DNA of 64,000 bases from Bradyrhizobium sp. Ash2021 (GCF_031202265.1 NZ_CP100604.1:1116001-1180000); one strand, 5' to 3'; shown: positions 17,446 to 27,689, counted from the first letter of the stretch. Numbers and translations are program-made. Notes: generated by a model not told the origin, from the letters alone.

Positions 17446-18297
17446 ATGAGTATCTTTCAACTCCTCAACGGATTGACCTTCGCCGCACTGCTGTTTGTGG
17501 TGGCGAGCGGCTTTACGCTGATATTCGGGTTGCTGCGCATCGTCAATCTGGCCCATGGCGCGCTGTATCTGTTCGGCGGTTACATCGGCTTCACCGTCGC
17601 AGTAAAGACCGGCAGCTTTGCGCTCGGCGGCATTGGCGCCATGGCTGCCATTGCAGCGATCGGCTTCGTGCTCGACCAGGGTTTGCTGCGTTTTGTACGA
17701 GGCAACGAGCTGCGTCAGGTGCTGCTGACGCTCGGCTTTGCGTTCGTACTTAATGATCTGGCCCTGGTGATCTGGGGCGGCGACAGTTTTACGGTGCCGA
17801 TCCCGCAGACGCTGCGCGGCGGCCTGCGTGTGCTGGGCGTATTTTATCCGACCTATCGTCTGTTTGTGTTGGTCACCGGCATTGTGGTGTTCGCAGCGCT
17901 TTGGCTGCTGCTGAATCATACGCGTCTCGGCGCCTTGATTCGCGCCGGCGTCGATGATGCCGAGATGGTGGAAGCGTCAGGGGTCAATATCCGCCGCGTG
18001 TTTCTTGTCACCTTTTTGCTCGGTTCGGCTTTGGCCGGCCTCGGCGGCTTGATGGGCGGCGCCTTTCTGTCGCTGTATCCGTCGGCCGATGCCGAGATCC
18101 TGGTATTCAGCCTCGCGGTGGTGATCATCGGCGGGCGCGGCAGCCTGGTCGGCGTTGGTGTCGGCAGCCTGCTGGTCGGCCTGCTCAACACGCTCGGCCA
18201 GGTGATGTTTCCGGAACTGGCCTATTTCGTGATTTTCGGTCCCATGGCGGCGCTGCTGGCATTCCGTCCGCTCGGTCTGTTCGGACGCGCCGCATGA
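17446..18297 (+). CDS. Branched-chain amino acid-type ABC permease, LivH family
   Basis: Inner-membrane permease of the second LIV-type importer, 283 residues. LivH features: NGLTFAALLFVVASGFTLIFG, NLAHGALYLFGGY, and the loop LGALIRAGVDDAEMVEASG. It ends with a 4-base overlap to LivM. The gene order here is LivH, LivM, binding protein, LivG, LivF, unlike the minus-strand importer at 7.5-12 kb, so the two are separate acquisitions and not a local duplication. Confidence 0.92.
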   Translation: MSIFQLLNGLTFAALLFVVASGFTLIFGLLRIVNLAHGALYLFGGYIGFTVAVKTGSFALGGIGAMAAIAAIGFVLDQGLLRFVRGNELRQVLLTLGFAFVLNDLALVIWGGDSFTVPIPQTLRGGLRVLGVFYPTYRLFVLVTGIVVFAALWLLLNHTRLGALIRAGVDDAEMVEASGVNIRRVFLVTFLLGSALAGLGGLMGGAFLSLYPSADAEILVFSLAVVIIGGRGSLVGVGVGSLLVGLLNTLGQVMFPELAYFVIFGPMAALLAFRPLGLFGRAA

Positions 18298-19259
18298 CGA
18301 TGCCGCTCACACCGACGCCTTCGCGTGTCGCCGGGATGACTGGTCGCGCAGCGCTGATCGCCGCCATCATTGTTGTCGCTGCCGCGGCCTTGCCACTGGC
18401 GCTGTCGAATTATCAGGTCGGACTCGCCACCGAAGTGCTGATCTTCGGCATTCTCGCGATGTCGATCGATATCCTTGCCGGCTTTGCCGGGCGCACGTCG
18501 CTTGGCCATGGCGCGATCTTCGGCGTCTCCACCTATGTCGTCGTCTACGCCACGACCCATGCCGGACTGCCGCCGGCGGTCGCCTTCGCCGCCGGCGTGT
18601 TGGCTGCCACAGTGGTTGCGGCGATCTTCGGATTGCTCGCGGTGCGCACCTCCGGTGTCTACTTCCTGCTGCTGACATTGGCGCTCGGCATGATCGTCTG
18701 GGGTATCTGCTTGCGTTGGACCCAGGTGACCGGTGGCGAAAACGGTATGCGCGGCGACGTTCGTCCGGCGGTGCTGTTGACCAACAGCGCGTTTTATTGG
18801 GCCGTGCTTGCCAGCGCCGCGGTGGTGGCATTTGCGATGTGGCGGTTCGTGCGCTCGCCGTTCGGTCTGACGCTGCGCGGCATCCGCGACAGCGAAAGCC
18901 GCATGCGCAGCCTCGGCTACAACGTGCCGCTACATTTATTCATCGGCTTCACCGTGTCCGGATTCTTTGCCGGAGTTGCAGGCGCACTGTATGCGATGTT
19001 CAACAACTTCGTCAGCCCGTCAACCGTGGCGCTGGCGCAGTCAGTCGAGGGCGTGTTGATGATGATCGCCGGCGGTGTAGGCACGCTGTTTGGCGCGTTC
19101 GTTGGCGCCGCCGCGATCATCGCGCTGGAGAACGTTGTCAGCGCCTATACCGAGCGCTGGCAAATGGTGCTCGGCATCACCTTCATCCTCATCATGATCC
19201 TCGCCCCCGAGGGCATCATCGGCAAGCTGCGCGCCACTCTGACGCGCAAGGTGCGTTAA
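18294..19259 (+). CDS. Branched-chain amino acid-type ABC permease, LivM family
   Basis: 321-residue permease with the LivM block DILAGFAGRTSLGHGAIFGVS near residues 60-80, TSGVYFLLLTLALGMIVWG, and the C-terminal ILIMILAPEGI. Loop GLTLRGIRDSESRMRSLGYN is the ATPase-facing element. ATG 18294 overlaps the LivH stop. Confidence 0.92.
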   Translation: MTMPLTPTPSRVAGMTGRAALIAAIIVVAAAALPLALSNYQVGLATEVLIFGILAMSIDILAGFAGRTSLGHGAIFGVSTYVVVYATTHAGLPPAVAFAAGVLAATVVAAIFGLLAVRTSGVYFLLLTLALGMIVWGICLRWTQVTGGENGMRGDVRPAVLLTNSAFYWAVLASAAVVAFAMWRFVRSPFGLTLRGIRDSESRMRSLGYNVPLHLFIGFTVSGFFAGVAGALYAMFNNFVSPSTVALAQSVEGVLMMIAGGVGTLFGAFVGAAAIIALENVVSAYTERWQMVLGITFILIMILAPEGIIGKLRATLTRKVR

Positions 19260-19287
19260 TCGAATGCTTTTACGAAAGGATATCGAA

Positions 19288-20547
19288 ATGGACCGCAGAC
19301 AATTTCTGAAAAACACAACGGCCGCATTAACCGTCGCAGGCGCAGGCGTCGGACCATGGCGCAGTGCCCAGGCGCAGGCAGGCCCGATCAAGATCGGTCT
19401 GCTCGCGCCGCTCACCGGCGTTGTCGCGTCGGGCGGCAAGGAGATGGTCGAGGGTGTGCAGTTCTATCTTGATCAGGTCAAGGGCGAGATGGGTGGCCGA
19501 AAGGTCGAATTGGTGATCGAGGACGACGCCTCCAACCCCGATACCGCCTTGCAGAAAGCACGCCGCCTGGTCGAGCAGGGCAACTGCCACATGCTGATCG
19601 GTAATCTGCTCGCCAACACCGGATTGGCGGTCGCCAACTACGTCAAGGGTACCGGCACGCCCTACTTTATTCCGATTATTGCTGCCGACGACCTGACGCA
19701 GCGTCAGCGTATCAAGAACGTCATCCGCGTCGCCGGGTACAGCGCCAGTGAATTCACCCATCCGCTCGGCGATTGGGCGCTGAAGCAGGGTTACAAGAAG
19801 ATCGCTACCATCAGCCAGGACTACACCTTCGGCCACGAGCAGTGCGGCGGGCTCGCCCAGGTGTTCACCGAAGGCGGTGGCGAGATCGTGCAACAGTTCT
19901 GGCATCCGCTCAACACGGCGGACTTCAGCCCCTATCTAGGCCAGATCGCCGACCTCAAAGTCGATGCGATCTTCGCGATGGAGACCGGTGCGGATGCTAC
20001 CCGCTTCATCCAGCAGTATTCCAGCTTCGGCCTGAAGGCGAAGACGCCGCTGCTCGCCGCGATGAACGGCACCGACCAGTCGGTGATCCGGACGCTTGGC
20101 GAGGAATGCGAAGGCATCATGTCGCCGGCGCATTTTGCGGAGGGTTCTGACAATCCGGTGACGCAGAAGTTCGCCAGGGAGTATGAGGCGAAGTACGGCA
20201 AGATCCCGTCGCTCTACGGTTTCTCGATGTATTCCGGGGTGATGTGGATCGACGCAGCGCTGAAGAAGATGGGTGGCAAGGTGGAAGACCGCGAAGCGTT
20301 CATCGACACAGTATTGAAGACCGAACTCGATGGCTCGCCGCTCGGGAAGGCCGTCAAGCTCGATGCCTACGGCAACCCAATCTACGACGTCTATATCCGC
20401 AAGGTCGTGAAACGCGCCGACGGCAAATTCTGGAACGTGCCGGTCACCACTTATCCGAACGTCTCGCAGTTCTGGAAATACGATCCGGAGACCTACCTGA
20501 AGCAGCCGCCCTATTCGCGCAACTTCCAGGGCATCAAGAAGGCGTGA
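19288..20547 (+). CDS. Branched-chain amino acid-type binding protein with Tat-like signal
   Basis: 419-residue periplasmic binding protein. The N-terminus MDRRQFLKNTTAALTVAGAG carries a twin-arginine signal, so export of the folded protein by Tat is likely. The mature part begins PIKIGLLAPLTGVVASGGKE. ATG 19288 has GAAAGGA upstream; an earlier start at 19264 would place extra residues before the twin arginine. Located between the permease and ATPase genes of the same importer. The substrate should be the compound degraded by the surrounding hydrolases. Confidence 0.9.
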   Translation: MDRRQFLKNTTAALTVAGAGVGPWRSAQAQAGPIKIGLLAPLTGVVASGGKEMVEGVQFYLDQVKGEMGGRKVELVIEDDASNPDTALQKARRLVEQGNCHMLIGNLLANTGLAVANYVKGTGTPYFIPIIAADDLTQRQRIKNVIRVAGYSASEFTHPLGDWALKQGYKKIATISQDYTFGHEQCGGLAQVFTEGGGEIVQQFWHPLNTADFSPYLGQIADLKVDAIFAMETGADATRFIQQYSSFGLKAKTPLLAAMNGTDQSVIRTLGEECEGIMSPAHFAEGSDNPVTQKFAREYEAKYGKIPSLYGFSMYSGVMWIDAALKKMGGKVEDREAFIDTVLKTELDGSPLGKAVKLDAYGNPIYDVYIRKVVKRADGKFWNVPVTTYPNVSQFWKYDPETYLKQPPYSRNFQGIKKA

Positions 20548-20665
20548 TCCATCACCGATTTCGGGACGCGGCTCAATAGCCGAGTCCCGACTATAATTGA
20601 TCGCTTTGCCGGACGGCGAACCGGTATCCACTTCGCCCGATAATGCTCCGCTGGGAATTGTATTC

Positions 20666-21413
<748 letters not shown>

Positions 21414-21421
<8 letters not shown>

Positions 21422-22118
21422 GGTTCGCGACCTGCACAGCGGCTATGGCGAAGCGGTCGTGGTCCGCGACGTCTCGCTCGACGTCGGCGCCGGCGAGATC
21501 GTCGCGCTGCTTGGCCGCAACGGCATGGGCAAGACCACCTTTATCCGCTCGATCATGGGGCTGACGCCGCCGCAGATCCGCTCGGGCTCGATCACTTGGC
21601 GCGGCGAAAGTCTGGTCGGCCTGCGCCCACACGACATCGCCGACCGCAAGATCGCGATCGTGCCGCAGGGCAGGCGGCTGTTTTCGTCGCTGACGGTGAC
21701 TGAACATCTTACCATGCTGAAGAGCGCGCGCGCCAAGGACGGCTGGACGGTCGACCGAGTGTTTGGGATTTTTCCGCGTCTTGCGGAGCGGCGACATCAC
21801 CGCGGCGGACAATTGTCCGGTGGCGAGCGCGGCATGCTCGCGGTCGGCCGCGCGCTGATGATCGATCCGCAACTTATCCTGATGGATGAGCCATCCGAAG
21901 GCCTGGCGCCGGTGATGGTGCAGCATCTCGAAGGAATCATTCTTGATCTGAAGCGCGAGGGGCTGTCAATCCTGCTGGTCGAACAGAATCTCTACAGCGC
22001 ATTGGCCGTTGCCGACCGGGTATACATCCTTGAGACCGGGCAGATCGTGCATCAAGGTGATGCGAAGGAACTGAGTCAGCATACCGATCTGCTATTCCAA
22101 CGCCTCGGCGTGCAGTGA
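21414..22118 (+). CDS. Branched-chain amino acid-type ABC ATPase, LivF family
   Basis: 234 residues. Walker A GRNGMGKTT, signature LSGGERGMLAVGRAL, Walker B LILMDEPSEGLAP. ATG 21414 starts the domain (LEVRDLHSGYGEAVV). It completes the second importer. Confidence 0.92.
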
Positions 22119-22180
22119 GAAAAGCCATGAACGAAGACGGCTGGCGCCGGCCTCGGAACTGAATTGAGTAAAGTGATCGC

Positions 22181-23182
22181 ATGACCGTCGTCGATATGCA
22201 CACCCATTCCATCAGCAAGCGCGTCGATCCGCTGGTCGCCGGCCATCACGATCCAATGGACAATCCCTATCGCCGCGACATGTCTCCGGAAAGCCGGGCC
22301 ACCGACGCCGAGCAAGGCAAGCTGTTGCAGAGGCTGATGCTCGACGTCGCAGCGCGCCGCGAGGTGATGCAGCGGATGGGCGTCGATTTTCAGGTCATCG
22401 CGCCGGCACCGGCGCAGCAGCACTACTGGGCCGGTGAAGAATTGCAGGTGGCCTTGTCGCGGGTACAGAACGAGGATGTCGCCGCATTGGTTGCCGAAGA
22501 CCCTGCGCATTTCGCCGGCATGGGTACGCTGCCGATGCGGTTTCCCGCCCGAGCTATCGAGGAAGCCGTGCATGCGGTCGAGGCGCTCGGCCTGCGCGGC
22601 TTCCAGATCGACACCCGCGTCGAAAATCTCGAACTGTCGAATGCGGTCTTCGACCCGCTCTATGCGCGCCTGGCGAAACTGCGCGTGCCACTCTTCGTGC
22701 ATCCGCTGGGCTTCTCGCATGGCCAGAGGCTTGGCGAATTCTTCATGGTCAACAGCGTTGGCCAACCTATCGAGGAGACGATCGCCATTTCGCATTTCAT
22801 TCTCGGCGGCGTGCTCGACCGGCATCCCGAACTCGACCTGGTGATAGCCCATGGCGGCGGCTTCTATCCATTCTATGCCGGTCGCATGGATCACGCGTGG
22901 AAGGTACGTCCCGAGGTGAAACGCCTGACCGCAGAGGCTCCATCCAGTTATCTGAAGCGGCTATGGTTCGATACTTGCGTGTTTCGCACTGACCTGATCG
23001 AGGCGCTGGTAGCGATGGTTGGCACTGAGCGGCTGATGTTGGGCTCCGACTTTCCTTTCGACATGGGTGATGACGATCCGGTGGGCTTGGTGAATAGGGC
23101 GCAGTTATCGGAAGCCGATCGAGAGAAAATTACCTTCGGCAACGCCAGTCGCTTGTTCAAGATATCGAAAGTCGGGGCATAG
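22181..23182 (+). CDS. Metal-dependent amidohydrolase, ACMSD/gamma-resorcylate decarboxylase-like
   Basis: 333-residue protein of the amidohydrolase-2 family. The metal-site elements are DMHTHS at the N-terminus, VHPLG near residue 170, AHGGGFYP near residue 225, and GSDFPFDMG near residue 287. This set matches decarboxylases such as ACMSD and gamma-resorcylate decarboxylase, and also some hydrolases. It is the last gene of the 13-23 kb operon. Decarboxylation of an aromatic or semialdehyde acid is a plausible but unproven role. Confidence 0.87.
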   Translation: MTVVDMHTHSISKRVDPLVAGHHDPMDNPYRRDMSPESRATDAEQGKLLQRLMLDVAARREVMQRMGVDFQVIAPAPAQQHYWAGEELQVALSRVQNEDVAALVAEDPAHFAGMGTLPMRFPARAIEEAVHAVEALGLRGFQIDTRVENLELSNAVFDPLYARLAKLRVPLFVHPLGFSHGQRLGEFFMVNSVGQPIEETIAISHFILGGVLDRHPELDLVIAHGGGFYPFYAGRMDHAWKVRPEVKRLTAEAPSSYLKRLWFDTCVFRTDLIEALVAMVGTERLMLGSDFPFDMGDDDPVGLVNRAQLSEADREKITFGNASRLFKISKVGA

Positions 23183-23550
23183 AGCCTTGATGTGCAGGGC
23201 GCCAGGTTAGCTCGATCTTTTCCGCGGCTGATACGCTGCCATGGCCATGCAGCTAAACCGGCGAGGCATTAGATCTGCCCGTCGAGGCAAATGGCATCGG
23301 TCCTCGGTGGCCAGGCGACGACCGCTCCTTCTGTTTCGAAATCGGCATAAAGCGGCACGGCCAACGGGAAGGTTTTTCGGATCATGTATCGTGCCCGCGC
23401 GGCTAGAGCTGAATTACGATAGGACCGCAAATCATGGTTGCGACCTGTCTCTTGTTTCAAGAGATTGTTGGCAGAACTGGCTTCCATTTTTCCAAACCAT
23501 CCCCTATTAGGGAATTTCGTCTTGGTTGATGTCGTCGAGGGAGCAACAAA
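23183..23550. other. Intergenic region without recognisable gene
   Basis: About 370 bases between the amidohydrolase and the VOC protein. No domain-bearing frame and no convincing hairpin followed by a T run were seen. The last 50 bases presumably contain the promoter of the VOC gene, which has a GAGGGAG ribosome site. Confidence 0.4.
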
Positions 23551-23976
23551 TTGCTTGTCAAAGGACTGCACCACATCGGCGTTCCTGTCCAAAATATGGA
23601 CCGCGCAGAGGCGTTCTATGTCGGAATTCTGGGCCTCACGCCCTGCGAACAAAAGCCAAACTGGCTTTTCGCAGGGGACCATTTTTCGGTTCACCTGATG
23701 CCGTCCCGCCCCGACCTAGAACAAGTCAACCCGGCGAGGCACTTCACCCTGGAGGTCGCCCGTCTCGAAGAGATCGCCAGCTTGCTTCTGACGCACGGCC
23801 TGCGCCCGTATCAACTCACCGTCGATCAAGCGCGTCGGCGCGACATCACCTCGGCCGATGAACCGCTTGATTTCGGAATTGGCACCATTTTCGTCGAGGA
23901 TCCCGACGGCAACACCGTGGAATTCCTCCAGCGCGATCGCGGGATCACGGCAGAGATCCTCGGATCGGCAGCGTAG
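23551..23976 (+). CDS. VOC-family protein (glyoxalase/dioxygenase-like)
   Basis: 141-residue single VOC domain. The first metal ligand is likely His in LHHIGVPVQNM, a second His occurs in PARHFTLEV near residue 64, and Glu in GNTVEFLQRD near residue 125. Starts at TTG 23551, with GAGGGAG about eight bases upstream and no better start available. Monocistronic. VOC proteins include glyoxalases, fosfomycin/bleomycin resistance proteins and ring-cleaving dioxygenases; nothing here decides among them. Confidence 0.82.
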   Translation: MLVKGLHHIGVPVQNMDRAEAFYVGILGLTPCEQKPNWLFAGDHFSVHLMPSRPDLEQVNPARHFTLEVARLEEIASLLLTHGLRPYQLTVDQARRRDITSADEPLDFGIGTIFVEDPDGNTVEFLQRDRGITAEILGSAA

Positions 23977-24278
23977 CCCCTGCGGAATTATGAGGTGGAA
24001 GTCTTCGTGTGGAAGCGGCGCGAGCAACTTATTGCTGCGCGGTCCTGGATCAATGGTGTGCACAGCGAGTCCGGTCGGGGTGGACCTGATATTGCCGCAT
24101 GGTCAGCATGTTGCGAGGGGGAGAGAGGTGTGCCCTCAAAACCTCCATTGTGTGCCTTATCTGCTCCACATGCAGATGGGAACTCCATCGTTTTGAACTC
24201 GACCGCGCCCAGTGGCGTCGCGGTCGTTGCGTCGCGACAGCCGGACTTGTGACGTTCGAGAGTTTTGAACGTCCACTT

Positions 24279-24434
24279 TCGGGCATTGCTAGAAGATTCA
24301 GGCGCGAATCTTCGCGCACGGGATCGCTGATCATCACCTTTTATGGCGACGCAATCCTGCCGCGCGGTGGCTCCGTTTGGCTGGGAACGTTCCTTAGGTG
24401 GCTGAATCGATCGCCAGCCTACTTAGTGCCGTAG
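24279..24434 (+). pseudogene. N-terminal remnant of a PaaX-type regulator
   Basis: A stretch of about 40 residues (SLIITFYGDAILPRGG, then SVWLGTFL) matches the highly conserved start of PaaX, the phenylacetyl-CoA-responsive repressor. The rest of PaaX (about 300 residues) is absent: similarity ends after roughly position 24400 and the frame stops at 24434, overlapping the 3' end of the UPRT gene. No proper start is evident. This is debris of an aromatic-degradation regulator. Confidence 0.5.
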
Positions 24435-25048
24435 GCACGGTCACCGGCGTCGCCGAGACCTGGCAAAATGTAGGCATTGGAGTCCAGCCCTTCGTCAATC
24501 GCCGCGAGCCAAATCGGAACGTCGGGGTGAATGCCGCGTATGCGCTCGACACCTTCCGGCACGCCAATGAGACATACCAATCGAATGTCGTTCGCGCCGC
24601 GCTCTTTTAATCGGTCGACCGCCGCGACGGCGGAGTTCGCCGTTGCCAGCACCGGGGAGATCACAATCACCAGCCGCTCGTGCAGATCGCTCGGCGCTTT
24701 AAAGAAATATTCCACGGCAACGAAGGTTTGGGGTTCGCGGTAAAGGCCGATGTGAGCGATCCGAGCGGTTGGCACCAGATCAACCATGCCTTCCGCAAAG
24801 GTCATGCCGGCCCGCAGCACCGGCGCGAACACCAGCTTCTTGCCCGCGATCTTCGGCGACCTCATACGCGCAAGCGGCGTCTCGATGTCGACATCGGCCA
24901 GCGGCAGATCACGGGTGACTTCGTAACACAGCAGCATCCCGATCTCCTTGAGGAGTTCGCGAAACGACTTGGTCGAAATGTCCTTTTTCCGCAATAGCGT
25001 CAGCTTGTGTTGCACCAGCGGATGCCCAACGATCGTGACGCCGTCCAT
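24419..25048 (-). CDS. upp: Uracil phosphoribosyltransferase-like protein of the URC set
   Basis: 209 residues, exact length of UPRT, which makes UMP from uracil and PRPP. Family blocks: [18 protein letters not shown] at the start, [21 protein letters not shown] and the uracil-binding end [17 protein letters not shown]. The PRPP loop departs from the usual DPMLATGGS: here it reads SPVLATANS near residues 128-136, so the leading acidic residue is Ser and one Gly is Ala. It is directly downstream of DUF1688 and URC1-like genes, where the yeast URC pathway also needs a UPRT. Housekeeping salvage is the alternative role. Confidence 0.9.
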   Translation of the reverse strand: MDGVTIVGHPLVQHKLTLLRKKDISTKSFRELLKEIGMLLCYEVTRDLPLADVDIETPLARMRSPKIAGKKLVFAPVLRAGMTFAEGMVDLVPTARIAHIGLYREPQTFVAVEYFFKAPSDLHERLVIVISPVLATANSAVAAVDRLKERGANDIRLVCLIGVPEGVERIRGIHPDVPIWLAAIDEGLDSNAYILPGLGDAGDRAYGTK

Positions 25049-25064
25049 GTTGCTGACCCCGGAT

Positions 25065-26309
25065 CTAGAATACAGTGCCGTCGCTGATGACCTTCACCGG
25101 AGGCGAAGCGTCAGCGCGACGTTCGCGCGCCAGCCGCCGGCCGGCAGCCCAGGTCCCGCCCTCGAGAATTTTCGCTAGTGGCAGCGAGGTGGCATCGAGC
25201 TTGAGGCGGTGCCGCACGCCATCGGCGATGCGGTCAAGCAGTGCCACTGTCAGCGCGCGCCATTCCACAACCAGCGACGATGCTACCTCGTGCTCTTGCT
25301 GCGCTGCTTCCGGATCGCGAAACGCGAGCACGCCGGTATCGACGAAAAGTCCGCCGTTGCGATATTCGGCAAGGCCGGTGAGGCCATCGATATCGGTTAC
25401 GCGGATGCCGGCGGTTTGCAGCGGTTTGATCAGGGAATAGGCCAGCCATTGCGAGAGCTTGTGCAGCGGCACCAAACCGCTGGTCGCGTCCGCTGTCGTT
25501 AACGCCGGATGCTTCCAGCAGTCTCCGAGCGCGATCCCGCCCAGCGTCAGCCGCGATGGCCAGATCGGCCCGAGCTGTTGCAGCAACTCCGTCAGAATCG
25601 TTGGGGCGGGAAGCTCTTGGCCGTCTGCCAGCAGCGCAAGTTGATCGAACAGGCCGCCGGGCCGCGCTGTGTCGCGGCTGCCGAATACGTCCGGTTTCGA
25701 GGCCACCAGCGTGCCGAGCCGGCGCAACAGCTCAGCGCGACCGTCCACCCCGACCAGCGGATTGGCATCCGACACCTGCATGCCGCGCTCGAGGTCGGCA
25801 GCGGCGAAATTTGCAAGCACGCCGGCATCGACCCGCAATGGCTCACGCGGATCAGCCGAGAATGCGCCGCCCGCGAACATGGCAAGGCTCGCCAGTCCCA
25901 ACCCCTCCGAACGGCCGATCGCCGATCCGGTTTTTGGATCGCGATAGCGCCACGATGGACCGGCGCCGGCATCGAGAAAGACGCTGACGATTGCCAGATC
26001 GAATTCGGCCCGGGCGCGGGCTGCGCGATCGGCCCATCTGCTCTGGTCGGCGATATCAGCCCAACGATTGTCTCCGTTGGCGACGAAGTGCCGCCAGCGC
26101 GAATGAAAGGGTATTTCGAAGGAGGGATATGCTTCGCGCGTCACCTTCAGCACCAGGTCGACCGTGCGGTCGATGCAATCGAGGTGGATACGGAAGTTCG
26201 GAAGCGCATCGTCAAGGCCGATCGCGAGCATACGATGCGCGCGCTCGCGAACCGCCCTGGCATTCAGCAATGACAAGGCGGCTGACGTCTCCGGATTTGC
26301 AAGGGACAC
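25065..26309 (-). CDS. DUF1688 protein, URC4/Urg3-like (uracil catabolism)
   Basis: 414 residues from GTG 26309, which has an excellent ribosome site (GAGAGG six to ten bases upstream) and lies 11 bases after the URC1-like stop. The open frame continues far upstream but only as an antisense-phase extension inside the neighbour, so the long version is rejected. Recognisable segments: [46 protein letters not shown] and the Cys/His-rich GDCWKHPAL. In Lachancea kluyveri URC4 is required for growth on uracil; its reaction is not firmly established. The gene order URC1, URC4, UPRT supports the same pathway here. Confidence 0.85.
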   Translation of the reverse strand: MSLANPETSAALSLLNARAVRERAHRMLAIGLDDALPNFRIHLDCIDRTVDLVLKVTREAYPSFEIPFHSRWRHFVANGDNRWADIADQSRWADRAARARAEFDLAIVSVFLDAGAGPSWRYRDPKTGSAIGRSEGLGLASLAMFAGGAFSADPREPLRVDAGVLANFAAADLERGMQVSDANPLVGVDGRAELLRRLGTLVASKPDVFGSRDTARPGGLFDQLALLADGQELPAPTILTELLQQLGPIWPSRLTLGGIALGDCWKHPALTTADATSGLVPLHKLSQWLAYSLIKPLQTAGIRVTDIDGLTGLAEYRNGGLFVDTGVLAFRDPEAAQQEHEVASSLVVEWRALTVALLDRIADGVRHRLKLDATSLPLAKILEGGTWAAGRRLARERRADASPPVKVISDGTVF

Positions 26310-26320
26310 TGCCGCCCCTC

Positions 26321-27571
26321 TCAATATTTTTCGAGCGATCGGCCGACCGGATTGATCGGGTCTTGCTGCGGCTCGGCCGTATAGTAACCGGCGGCCTTCT
26401 TTGCCGCGATTTCCACATGCGCGTCGGCGGGCACAAGATCGTCGGGAATTGGCACGCGTTCGACGATTTCGACGCCTTGGCTGGTCAGCGCATCGTGCTT
26501 CATGTCGCTCATGGAAACGAAGCGGTCGATTCGCTTCAGTCCGAGCCAGTGCACCACATCCGGCATCAACTGCTGGAATCGGGCATCCTGCACGCCAGCG
26601 ACACATTCGGTGCGCTCGAAATACTGAGCCGCGGCATCGCCGCCTTCCTGGCGTTTGCGTGCGTTGTAGACAAGAAATTTCGTGACTTCGCCGAGCGCGC
26701 GGCCTTCCTTGCGATTGTAGATGATGATGCCTAATCCGCCGGTTTGCCCGGCGCGCGCGCATTCCTCGATGCCGTGGATCAGGTATGGACGGCAGGTGCA
26801 GATGTCCGAACCAAACACGTCGGAGCCGTTGCACTCGTCATGCACGCGGCAAGTTATCTTGGTGCGGTGGTCCGGCAGCTTGGTAACGTCGCCGAACAGA
26901 TAGGCCGTGGTGCCGCCGATCGGCGGCAGAAATACCTGCAGGTCAGGCCGTGTCACCAGTTCCGGAAACATGCCTCCGGTCTGTTCGAACAGTTGCCGGC
27001 GCAGATTGTTCTCGGTGGTTGCGAAGCGCTGCGCGAGGCCAGGCAGATACCACACCGGGTCGATCGCAATCTTGACCACGGAGACGCTTCCATTCTTGTG
27101 TACGAACTCGCCGTCGTGCTTGAGCCGCCCGGCTTCGATCGCCGCCTGCAGTTCGGGCAGATCGAGACGGGCGCGCGTAATGGCGATACTCGGACGGATG
27201 TCGATGCCTTCGGCAATCTCCTTTGCGAAGTTTTCAGCGGCGAGATGTCCCCACGGATCGAGCGAGACGATCCGCTGCGGATCAGTCCATTGCGGAAACG
27301 GCCCGATCGTTTCGGCGGGATGGGTGTTGGTGAGATCCGGACGCCGGATCGGATCGAGTGCGCCTGATGACACGGCGAGCGCACGATAGACCGAATAGGA
27401 GCCGCCGTGGGTACCGATCACGTTGCGATCCTGCGGACGCGATACCGTGCCAATCACCGGTCCGCGTTCACGCGCGCTGGCTGCGCCCCACGCGATCGGG
27501 AAGTTGAGCTTGGCGCCCGGTGCCGGGTGCGAGGTAATGCGAATATGGTCAACCCGATTCGAACGAGTCAT
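26321..27571 (-). CDS. GTP cyclohydrolase II-like protein, URC1/Urg1 family
   Basis: 416 residues, twice the length of RibA, matching URC1 and not riboflavin synthesis. The zinc site of GTP cyclohydrolase II is kept: Cys in VHDECNGSD, then two cysteines in SDICTC, with RibA spacing 11 and 2. The catalytic block reads GIIIYNRKEGRALG. The long N-terminal half (about residues 1-190) is specific for URC1-type proteins. In yeast URC1 opens the pyrimidine ring of uridine nucleotides. ATG 27571 is preferred over the upstream frame extension. A sigma-70-like promoter and a hairpin leader precede it. RibB is not nearby, arguing against flavin synthesis. Confidence 0.87.
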   Translation of the reverse strand: MTRSNRVDHIRITSHPAPGAKLNFPIAWGAASARERGPVIGTVSRPQDRNVIGTHGGSYSVYRALAVSSGALDPIRRPDLTNTHPAETIGPFPQWTDPQRIVSLDPWGHLAAENFAKEIAEGIDIRPSIAITRARLDLPELQAAIEAGRLKHDGEFVHKNGSVSVVKIAIDPVWYLPGLAQRFATTENNLRRQLFEQTGGMFPELVTRPDLQVFLPPIGGTTAYLFGDVTKLPDHRTKITCRVHDECNGSDVFGSDICTCRPYLIHGIEECARAGQTGGLGIIIYNRKEGRALGEVTKFLVYNARKRQEGGDAAAQYFERTECVAGVQDARFQQLMPDVVHWLGLKRIDRFVSMSDMKHDALTSQGVEIVERVPIPDDLVPADAHVEIAAKKAAGYYTAEPQQDPINPVGRSLEKY

Positions 27572-27595
27572 CGCTACAGACCCTAAAACGGCGAC

Positions 27596-27617
27596 GGCCC
27601 GCCTGAGCAGACGGGCC
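27596..27617 (-). promoter_or_regulatory. Leader hairpin upstream of the URC operon
   Basis: GGCCCG (27596-27601) and CGGGCC (27612-27617) form a 6-bp GC stem with a 10-base loop in the untranslated leader of the URC1-like gene, 25 bases before its start. It could act as an attenuator or mRNA stabiliser. No T run directly follows, so it is not a standard terminator. Confidence 0.3.
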
Positions 27618-27661
27618 TGGTCACCAACGATCAAATCAGCAGCGGTTGCAGCTGAGCGAGC

Positions 27662-27689
27662 AGTATAATCAAATTCCGACCGAACACAA
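27662..27689 (-). promoter_or_regulatory. Sigma-70-like promoter of the URC operon
   Basis: On the minus strand TTGTGT, a 16-base spacer and TATACT are found, placing transcription start about 85 bases before the URC1-like ATG. The -10 box matches five of six consensus bases. Found by eye. Confidence 0.4.

Noticed and set aside
23269..23385. 38-residue minus-strand frame with protein-like composition (IRKTFPLAVPLYADFETEG)
   Set aside because: No ribosome site or known family; it may be the tail of a lost gene but the evidence is too thin.
25065..26834. Single 589-residue version of the DUF1688 gene
   Set aside because: The first 175 residues are low-complexity Arg-rich sequence, lie over the URC1-like gene on the same strand, and end where a GTG with a strong ribosome site begins the DUF1688 family sequence.
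26321..27571. Riboflavin biosynthesis gene ribA
   Set aside because: Twice the usual RibA length, no RibB or other rib genes nearby, and adjacent to DUF1688 and UPRT as in the URC pathway.
27596..27617. Riboswitch or terminator in the URC leader
   Set aside because: Only a single short GC hairpin is present; there is no T run directly after it and no further conserved secondary structure that I recognise.
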